Source of the DNA: an uncultured Burkholderiaceae bacterium
GTDB lineage: Bacteria > Pseudomonadota > Gammaproteobacteria > Burkholderiales > Burkholderiaceae_C
Assembly (NCBI GenBank): GCA_938022295.1
Contig: CALIDR010000071.1
Span: 1 to 5,260 of the forward strand
Direction of reading: 5' to 3'
Length of the DNA stretch: 5,260 nt
The notes under the pieces: generated by a model
The model's input: only the letters and a program-made list of their open reading frames with translations
The model's database searches: none
What the model was told of the DNA's origin: nothing
Position numbers and translations under genes: made by a program
Shown here: positions 1 through 5,260 of the stretch, in pieces
How the letters are laid out: the number at the start of each line of letters is the position of its first letter
Numbering within the stretch: the first letter of the stretch is position 1

Positions 1-90
1 CGCCATCACCCGGCGTATAAACGGGTTCCGGCCAGAGCTCATATCCCGAGCGTCTAGACTCTTCACCGCCATCACCCGGCGTATAAACGG
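1..90 (+). repeat. Duplicated spacer-repeat unit at array left edge
   Basis: The visible 24 bases of the spacer cut by the window edge (1-24) are identical to the last 24 bases of the next spacer (67-90). Two adjacent spacers are therefore very probably the same, which points to tandem duplication of one spacer-repeat unit. The first six bases of the left copy lie outside the window and are unseen. Confidence 0.85.
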
Positions 91-456
91 GTTCCGGCCA
101 GAGCTCATATCCCGAGCGTCTAGACTCGCCGGCGTGAACGGCGTGGTCACGGTCAAGTTCCGGCCAGAGCTCATATCCCGAGCGTCTAGACTGAAGACCG
201 TCCCCCTGACCATGATAGTGAGGTTCCGGCCAGAGCTCATATCCCGAGCGTCTAGACTGAACAAGGCCCGCGTCAACGGTGTGCTGGTGTTCCGGCCAGA
301 GCTCATATCCCGAGCGTCTAGACTTGCCGAAGTTCGCAAGGTGCTGGCCGACAAGTTCCGGCCAGAGCTCATATCCCGAGCGTCTAGACTGGCCAGGCGC
401 TCGAAGTGATAGTTCCCGTAGTTCCGGCCAGAGCTCATATCCCGAGCGTCTAGACT
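1..456 (+). CRISPR. Type II-C CRISPR array (7 repeats, partial at left edge)
   Basis: Seven copies of a 36-bp repeat start at 25, 91, 157, 223, 289, 355 and 421. All seven are identical, beginning GTTCCGGCCAGAGCTC and ending GCGTCTAGACT. They are separated by six 30-bp spacers (61-90, 127-156, 193-222, 259-288, 325-354, 391-420). Bases 1-24 are the 3' part of a further spacer, so the array continues beyond the window. The plus strand is the crRNA sense: the repeat 5' part pairs with the anti-repeat of the tracrRNA predicted at 5035-5137, and starting with GTT is usual for II-C repeats. The array thus converges on the cas operon. No copy is degenerate, not even the last one next to cas2. The leader is not visible. 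The repeat contains GAGCTC and an 8-bp palindrome, GTCTAGAC, near its 3' end. Spacer sources cannot be identified from this window. Confidence 0.98.
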
Positions 457-465
457 GGAAGTACG

Positions 466-496
466 GCAACCCCTTGATTCGTCGAGGGGTTTTGCC
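466..496 (+). terminator. Hairpin with T-run after the array
   Basis: AACCCCT (468-474) and AGGGGTT (485-491) form a 7-bp stem around a 10-base loop. GGC (466-468 side) and GCC (494-496) can extend it past two unpaired T residues. The 3' arm runs into TTTT (490-493), so the structure suits termination of plus-strand transcripts leaving the array. On the minus strand no T-run follows, so it is a poor terminator for the cas operon. It lies in the 71-base gap between the last repeat and the cas2 stop codon, and I see nothing else in that gap. Confidence 0.6.
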
Positions 497-527
497 TTTC
501 TGGGGCCACTCGAACTGCGCGCAAGGG

Positions 528-855
528 TCAGAACAGGTCGAACTGGTCGGGCGTTTTGCTGGCGGGCTGCTTGGCCTTGCCGACGAAGCTCACGATGCGC
601 TCGTACTGCTTGTCGGTGAAGGTGAGTATGCTGACCTTTGCCCCCTTCGGGCAACACGTCCTCGACGCGTTTGGCGTAGGTGTCCACCTGCGCCTGGCTC
701 GTGCAGAAGCGCAGGTAGACGGAGAACTGCGTCATCTCGAAGCCCTGGTCCAGCAGCGCCTTGCGGAAGTCCGTCGCGGCCTTGCGCTCGGCCTTCTCGA
801 CCACCGGCAGGTCGAACATCACCATCATCCACATCAGCCGGTACCCGCTGAGCAC
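528..855 (-). pseudogene. cas2: CRISPR-associated endonuclease Cas2, one-base frameshift
   Basis: Cas2 is the small ferredoxin-fold subunit that bridges two Cas1 dimers in the spacer-integration complex. The GTG start at 855 gives an N-terminus of VLSGYRLMWMMVMFDLP, containing the Cas2 FDLP motif (conserved Asp15). The first frame runs to about residue 73 (LPEGGK). The family sequence then resumes one base later with VSILTFTDKQYERIVSF and ends in DQFDLF before TGA at 528-530. The span of 328 bases is 109 codons plus one, so one base is extra, most simply a G in the minus-strand GCAAAGGTCAGC near 635-636. Removing it gives 108 residues, a normal length for II-C Cas2. The start lies 8 bases after the cas1 stop, with only a weak AGG as ribosome site, so it is probably translationally coupled. 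The identification is firm. Whether the shift is biological or a sequencing error is undecided. Confidence 0.92.
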
Positions 856-863
856 GCCGGCGC

Positions 864-1793
864 CTACTCGTCGTCGAGGCTCGCCGCCAGCGACAGGGGC
901 AAACCCGGCAGCGGCAGTTCGAGCCGTTCGCGTTCGCCGGTGAACACCTGCGCCAGCGAGGTGGCCAGGCGCTGCGTGCACACCATCAGCGGCGTCGCGC
1001 CGGTCGCCGTTGGCAGGTCGTCGTACAGGGTGCGCACCAGCGCCCGCTTCGTGTCCGGCGTCACCTCGCCCTCGCCATTGCGCAGCAGCAGCCACACCTT
1101 GAGGTCGATCACCGGTCTGAACGGCTCCATCAGGTCGTCGACGAGCCGCATCGCGTTGGCCTCGTTGCTGTGGTGCAGGCCGAGCGTCGGGTGCAGCCCG
1201 GCGGCCACGACGGATCGTGCCGTGCAGGCCCGCAAGACGGTGTAGCCGTAGTTCAGCAGGCCGTTGACGCCACCGCCGTCCTGGTCACGTCGGAACGCGT
1301 CGCCGAACAGCAGCGACCAATAGCGCCGCGCGCCCTGCGCTTCGAGGTTGTCGGGGTCTCCCGACCTCACGCGTGTCGCCAGCGCCGCCAGCGGCGCCGT
1401 CGGCGCACCGGCGGCTTCCAGTGCCGCCGCCTGCTGCTGCAGCTTGGCGCGCACGATCTCGGCCCAGGCGCGCTTGACCGTGGGGCGCGAGGCCGCGATC
1501 TGGGCATCGAAGCGCTTGCCCTGCAGGTGATGGCCGTCGACCGGCAGCAGCATGCCCACCGCGTTGTGGTTGGCGGCGCACAGCACGAACGGCGCGCCGC
1601 GCTCGGCCAGCGCCACGAGCAGGTTGTTGGTGTAGCTCAGGCCGTGGGCGTTGGCGATGACGGCCACGATGTCGTCCAGCGGCACCTGGCCGAGTTCGCG
1701 GCGCTCGCCGTCGGTGTCGTGCACGACCATGAAGCCGCGCGACAGCGCGAGGTGTCGGCGGTCGTCGGCGACTTCGACGATCCGGCCGATCAC
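864..1793 (-). CDS. cas1: CRISPR-associated endonuclease Cas1 (subtype II)
   Basis: Cas1 is the integrase that inserts new spacers at the array together with Cas2. The 309-residue protein is intact and of usual length for type II. Its N-terminus, MIGRIVEVADDRRHLALSRG, is typical of II-C Cas1. Conserved active-site elements are visible: Glu151 in NLEAQGARRYWSLLFG, His207/His208 in LHPTLGLHHSNEANAMRL, and Glu223 in DDLMEPFRP, matching the Glu-His-Glu metal site of the family. The GTG start at 1793 is chosen because the family begins M-I/L-G-R. An AGGAG (1796-1800) precedes it by only 2 bases and overlaps the cas9 TAG stop (1799-1801), suggesting stop-coupled re-initiation. An open frame continues upstream of this start, but there it overlaps cas9 out of frame and has no Cas1 character. 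This is the only cas gene of the three without a lesion. Confidence 0.96.
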   Translation of the reverse strand: MIGRIVEVADDRRHLALSRGFMVVHDTDGERRELGQVPLDDIVAVIANAHGLSYTNNLLVALAERGAPFVLCAANHNAVGMLLPVDGHHLQGKRFDAQIAASRPTVKRAWAEIVRAKLQQQAAALEAAGAPTAPLAALATRVRSGDPDNLEAQGARRYWSLLFGDAFRRDQDGGGVNGLLNYGYTVLRACTARSVVAAGLHPTLGLHHSNEANAMRLVDDLMEPFRPVIDLKVWLLLRNGEGEVTPDTKRALVRTLYDDLPTATGATPLMVCTQRLATSLAQVFTGERERLELPLPGLPLSLAASLDDE

Positions 1794-1798
1794 TGCTC

Positions 1799-4700
1799 CT
1801 ACCCCGGGTAGCCTGGGTCTCGCACGTCGCCGATCGGCGACACCGTCACGCGGCGCGCGTGCGCGGACTGGAACGACCCAGCCATCTTGGACACGTACTT
1901 GAAGCCGCTGTCCTTGTCGCGGTTGCGCGCGTCGACGTTGGCTTCGTGATGCTCGGCCATGAACACCTGCCCGTTCTGCGAGATCTTCGCCACCACCATC
2001 AACGGCGCGCGGCCGTCGAGTTCGAGCCGCACGCAGTCGCCTTTCGTGAGGCGCATCACGAGAGGGCGGCCGTTCTGCGCGAGCGTCGGGTGACGCAGCC
2101 GCCGCCAACCCAGTTCGCCGCCGCCGTGCTCGCGCACGATGCGGTACGCCTCGAAGGTCGAGATCACGCTGCCCTGCCAGCGGCCGCGGTCGTCGCGCCA
2201 GATCTCGATGCCGTAGTTGCTGTCGCCCTTGTAGCCCTTGTAGGCGCGCGGTGCGCCGGACTCGTCGGTACCGTGCCGGCCCGCGTCCTTCGTGCTGCGG
2301 ATGGCGATCACCGACAAGGGCTCGACGAGCTTGACGCGACGGATGCCACGCTCGTGCTGCAGCGCCTCGATGCGCTCGGCGAAGGCCTTGCCCGAGAGTC
2401 CGGCCGTGCGCTCGAGCAGCCACGCCTTCAGGCGCTCGTCGGCGAACGTCTTCTTCTCGATCTCGTCGGCGCTCTTGAAGCTGTCGAGCATGACGCGGTG
2501 CGTCACGCGTCCGTCGGGGCCCAGCCCGTACGCCGTCTCGTTGTGCAAGGCACCCTCGTGTCCGTGGTCGGGCCGGTGGCTGACGACGACGTGGGCCGCG
2601 GCGCGCGCGACGTGCTCGCGGTAGGTGGGCCACGGCAGCGGCATGCTGTCGACCAGCTTGCCCAACTGCTGCTGGCGGGCGTCGGCGCTGGCCTTCGCGA
2701 AGCGCTGGAGCAGGCCTTGGTCTGTCACGCCGATGACGGCGGCATCGACGGCGTGGTGGCGATGGTCGTCGCGGTTCTTCTCGCCGCTTGCCGACAGCAC
2801 GGTGTTCAGCCCGAACTTGCCGCGCAGCATCGCCGTCAGCCGTCCCGGGATCACGCGCACCTTGTGGGGTGGGCAGATCAGCGACAGATACTCCTTCGCG
2901 ATGCGTGAGAGGTAGGCGGTGTCGTTGAGCGCGCGCGCGAGGAAGTCCTTGTCTTCGCGCAGCCAGCGCTGATACCCGTCGGCCGCGAAGCGCTTGGCCT
3001 TGTCCCTGGGCATCAGGGCGGCGCGTTCGAGGATCGCGGCGTAGTCGTAGCCGGGCGGTGAGTGGCCGAAGGCCTCGTAAGGCGTGCGGTTGCCCTTTTC
3101 GCGGTTGGCCCGGCGCAGCGCGACGGTCTTGTTGTTGAGGCTGTCGTCCAGCGTCATCGAGAACGGCAGGATGTGCTCGATCTCGACTTCCGGCGAGAAC
3201 AGCATCGCCATGCTGATCTGCTCGCCCGTGTAGGGGCAGCGTCGGTTGGCCGCGTCCTGCGGGTTGAGTTCGACCCATAGCCGCATCAGCTGCAGATCGA
3301 GCGCAGACACGGGCTGCCCGCTGCGGCCGGGAAGCGACTGGATCTGCTCGCGGAAGATCTCGTTCTGTCGCTGGCGTTCGGCCTGGCGCTCGTTCTCGCG
3401 CTCGCGCTGCTCGCGGCTCTGCTTGAGTTCGCGCGCGACTTCCACGACGACCTCGGAGGGGTGGCCGTACCGGGCGATGAGAGCGTTGACGACTTTGCGC
3501 AACTCGTTGAGGCCGATGTGGACGGTCGGGTTCGCGATGCGGCCGAAACGCTTCTCGGGCGGGTCGTCCGGCTTGCCGGTGCCGAAGCCGACGTGGCGCT
3601 GCAGCGCCTCGCCGTAGTAGGGCAGCTGCTCCATGACCTCGCCGGTCTGCTCGGCGTGGGACAGGGCACTGTGGCTGTCGAAGCCGGCGGCGACCACGGC
3701 CTGCGCGTAGCTCACGACGTCATGCTGCAGCTGCGGCAGGACGCGCTGCATCGCGGCGCGGCTGAGGTTGCCGTAGCCCTCGGCGAGCCCGGCGTTGGCG
3801 ATGCGCTCGGCCGCCGCCTCGTCGACGCCGGTGTGCTGAATCAGCCACTGCACGAGTTCGGCCTCGCTCGGCTCGTTCAGCAGACGCTCCACGATCTCGT
3901 CTTGCGTGGCGGGATCGAAGCTGAACCACGCGTCACCGAAGCACTCGGGCTTGGACAGCTCGCGGGTCGTGGCGTTGCCCTTGAGGCGGTCGCGCTTGGC
4001 GTCCTGCAGGTTGAACCGCGTCGTGCCCGGCAGCTTGAGGGCCTTGAGCATCTGCGTGAAGGTGACGTCTTTGCGCTCCAGCAGGTCTGCCAACGTGTCG
4101 CGCTGCTCGCGCGTCAGCGCCCGTTCCTGGAGGTCGGGGTCGAGCACGCGCAGGTGGTTCAGCTCCTGGTAGATGCGAAACCGCTGCGTGGTGGGCAGGG
4201 CCAGTGGTGCACGCGGCTGATCGGGCAGCAGGGTGCAGCGGCCCGGCGGGACGGGTCGCAGCGGGCGCTGGTGCAGCAGGATGTCCCGAAGCTCGGCGCG
4301 TCGTGCCTCCGTGTAGAAGGCCGGATCGAAGCTCGCCTGTGCCGCCCAGAGCCGATCGAACTCGTCGGCGATCATCGCCCGGTCCACGTACAGCTCGTAG
4401 GCGCGATCGCGCACCGTCTTGCCCCGCAGCCGGGCGCGCACGCCCAGCCGGCGTGCGTGCCGGTCCGCGAGCCATTCGCCGACCGTGCGCGCACCCTGCT
4501 GGCCGAGTTCGTCGCGCAGCCGACGGATGGCGGACTTGAGCAGTCCGCTCTCGGCGTCCTTCCTGTCGGTTCGTCGGTTGCTCTGGAAGCCGCGCCGCTG
4601 GTTCAGGTGAAAGAGTGCCCGTCCGAACTCGGCCGGCGACAACGGCTTGTCCAACCCCGACTTGCGCAGGGCGTACGGGTCGAGTCGTGCCAATGCCTTC

Positions 4701-4983
4701 CGGTCGGGCTCGGCTTCAGGCCAGAAGCCGAGCCGAATCAATGCGCCTTGCAGACGTCCTTCCGCTTGAGCAGGCGGTCACGTCGACGCCGCATCTGGCG
4801 CGCAAGTCTGCGCGTGACGGCCAGCGATGAACCGTCCTTGGCGTTGCGCCCGTCGGAGAAGATCCGCGTGCCCATGCGGATCACCGCGACGGGGTTGTCA
4901 TCGCTGTCGAGCCGGATCAGGCACCAGCCGATGGATGCGGCCCCGAGATCGATGGCAAGGCGATAGCGCATGCGTGGCAGCAC
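1799..4983 (-). pseudogene. cas9: CRISPR-associated endonuclease Cas9 (subtype II-C), one-base frameshift near N-terminus
   Basis: Cas9 is the RNA-guided DNA nuclease of the system. It is encoded in two frames. Residues 1-75 (4983-4759) hold RuvC-I (Asp12 in LAIDLGAASIGW) and the Arg-rich bridge helix (RRLARQMRRRRDRLLKRK), after which this frame ends at TGA 4738-4740. The family sequence resumes in the -1 frame (GRLQGALIRLGFWPEAEP) and stays open to TAG at 1799. Restoring one G near 4758-4759 gives 1061 residues, close to other II-C Cas9 proteins (about 1000-1100). In that numbering, REC follows (LRPVPPGRCTLLPDQPRAPL, FRIYQELNHLRVL), then RuvC-II Glu515 (VVVEVARELK), HNH His604 (VEIEHILPFS) with Asn618 and Asn627, and RuvC-III His744/Asp747 (DDHRHHAVDAAVIG). 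The WED/PAM-interacting region takes up the C-terminal 230 or so residues. All catalytic residues are present. A GGGGAGGA ribosome site 3-4 bases upstream favours GTG 4983 over ATG 4971. Confidence 0.96.
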
Positions 4984-4986
4984 GTG

Positions 4987-4994
4987 TCCTCCCC
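4987..4994 (-). promoter_or_regulatory. Ribosome binding site of cas9
   Basis: On the minus strand GGGGAGGA ends 3 bases before GTG at 4983, so the core GGAGG is 4 bases away. The only in-frame ATG nearby (4971) would be about 16 bases from it. This supports the GTG start and a Cas9 beginning MLPRMRYRLAIDLG. Confidence 0.65.
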
Positions 4995-4999
4995 GTGGG

Positions 5000-5028
5000 T
5001 TGAACGGCGATCGCGGTGAGGATATCCT
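5000..5028 (+). promoter_or_regulatory. Predicted sigma-70-type promoter of the tracrRNA
   Basis: A -35-like TTGAAC (5000-5005) is followed after exactly 17 bases by a -10-like TATCCT (5023-5028). Each hexamer matches the consensus at 4 of 6 positions. Transcription would start near 5035, just before the anti-repeat. The -10 lies inside a 10-bp palindrome, AGGATATCCT (5019-5028), so the same element presents TATCCT toward cas9 on the minus strand, although I see no good -35 for that direction. Confidence 0.6.
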
Positions 5029-5034
5029 TGCGCC

Positions 5035-5137
5035 GTTCGATGCTCGGGATATGGGCTCTGTCCGCTAACAAGCAGATTCTGCTTCGGCAGATGGATGCAC
5101 CAGATGGAACGGCCGCTACACGCGGCCGTTCGACTTT
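5035..5137 (+). ncRNA. tracrRNA
   Basis: The tracrRNA pairs with the repeat part of pre-crRNA, allows RNase III processing and anchors the guide in Cas9. The region 5039-5069 is complementary to the array repeat: 22 uninterrupted pairs between repeat bases 9-30 and 5060-5039 (two G-U wobbles), one mismatch, three pairs, a small bulge, then a closing GUU/AAC. The 3' tail holds a nexus-like hairpin, either AAGCAG/CTGCTT (5070-5084) or TCTGC-TTCG-GCAGA (5078-5091), and ends in a strong hairpin at 5107-5131. A promoter ends seven bases before the predicted 5' end. The length is about 100 nt. It is divergent from cas9 and in the same sense as the crRNAs, an arrangement known from II-C loci. The ends are predicted; the anti-repeat itself is unmistakable. 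Confidence 0.92.
5107..5137 (+). terminator. Terminator hairpin of the tracrRNA
   Basis: GAACGGCCGC (5107-5116) and GCGGCCGTTC (5122-5131) form a perfect 10-bp stem around the loop TACAC. GAC and a short TTT (5135-5137) follow. The very stable stem partly offsets the short T-run. It would end the tracrRNA 8 bases before the stop codon of the oppositely directed membrane-protein gene, and as a hairpin it may also protect the tracrRNA 3' end. Confidence 0.8.
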
Positions 5138-5144
5138 GCGGCGT

Positions 5145-5260
5145 TCACTTCTTGCTTAACGGCAGGTACCGCGCATCGGAATACGTCGCCAGCCACTCGG
5201 GCCTGAACGCGACGAAGATCGAGGTCAGCATGCCGGTGGCCACCGCGTCGCCCCACGCCA
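5145..5260 (-). CDS. C-terminal fragment of a membrane protein, possibly a COG3235/CbiM-like energy-coupling permease
   Basis: An open frame enters from the right edge and ends at TGA 5145-5147, giving the last 37 residues of a protein that begins outside the window. The visible part reads AWGDAVATGMLTSIFVAFRP, then EWLATYSDARYLPLSKK. It consists of a hydrophobic, probably membrane-spanning stretch followed by a short polar tail with Lys-Lys at the end. From memory, a TGM...FRPEWLAT-(S/D)DARYL ending is typical of small predicted inner-membrane proteins of the COG3235 energy-coupling-factor permease type. That assignment rests on this tail alone and is tentative. The gene is unrelated in function to CRISPR and probably marks the chromosomal flank of the cas locus. 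It runs in the same direction as cas9 but is separated from it by the tracrRNA unit. Confidence 0.6.
   Translation of the reverse strand, partial: AWGDAVATGMLTSIFVAFRPEWLATYSDARYLPLSKK

Noticed and set aside
457..527. A csn2 or cas4 gene between cas2 and the array
   Set aside because: The gap is 71 bases with only a hairpin; there is no room for a gene, as expected for II-C.
134..851. Plus-strand open frames over the array and cas2 with a recurring FRPELISRASRL peptide
   Set aside because: The recurring peptide is just the translated CRISPR repeat, kept in frame because repeat plus spacer is 66 bases. The part over cas2 is antisense with low-complexity composition.
391..972. Self-targeting of cas1 by the last spacer: GGCCAGGCGCT occurs in spacer 391-401 and at 962-972
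   Set aside because: Only 11 bases match, at the spacer 5' end rather than the seed side. This is expected by chance in GC-rich DNA.
1794..3278. Long minus-strand open frame continuing upstream of cas1, as if Cas1 had a 495-residue N-terminal fusion
   Set aside because: It overlaps cas9 in another frame, is Arg/Pro/Ala-rich shadow sequence, and typical Cas1 begins exactly at GTG 1793.
631..4775. Programmed ribosomal frameshifting in cas9 or cas2
   Set aside because: Neither site has a recognisable slippery heptamer or a known +1 shift motif with a stop codon, and other Cas9 and Cas2 genes are not known to use it.

Overview
The window holds almost all of a subtype II-C CRISPR-Cas9 locus. It carries a 36-bp-repeat array, a cas9-cas1-cas2 operon on the minus strand, and a predicted tracrRNA with its own promoter and terminator on the plus strand. 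The DNA is GC-rich with G/C-rich third codon positions. The proteins read like those of a Gram-negative proteobacterium, perhaps a beta-proteobacterium; that placement is an inference from protein style, since no ribosomal or housekeeping gene is present.

Layout from left to right: (1) positions 1-456, the cas2-proximal end of the array, with seven identical repeats, six complete 30-bp spacers and one cut by the window edge; (2) 457-527, a short non-coding gap with a terminator-like hairpin; (3) 528-855, cas2, with a one-base insertion; (4) 864-1793, an intact cas1; (5) 1799-4983, cas9, with a one-base deletion after about 75 codons; (6) 5000-5137, promoter, tracrRNA and terminator facing away from cas9; (7) 5145 to the edge, the C-terminal 37 codons of an unrelated membrane protein. 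No csn2 or cas4 is present, which fits subtype II-C.

How the parts should work together: the array is read left to right in the crRNA sense. The first 30 bases of each repeat can pair with the tracrRNA anti-repeat at 5039-5069, including 22 uninterrupted pairs. The duplex would be trimmed by a host RNase III and loaded into Cas9, while Cas1 and Cas2 would add spacers. As the sequence stands, neither Cas9 nor Cas2 can be made full length from one frame. The locus is therefore decaying, mis-sequenced, or, less likely, making a split Cas9.

The most useful observations are the two single-base lesions beside an intact cas1 and a perfectly uniform array, the well-defined tracrRNA unit, a duplicated spacer at the left edge, and the fact that the unshifted cas2 frame stays open through the whole visible array.
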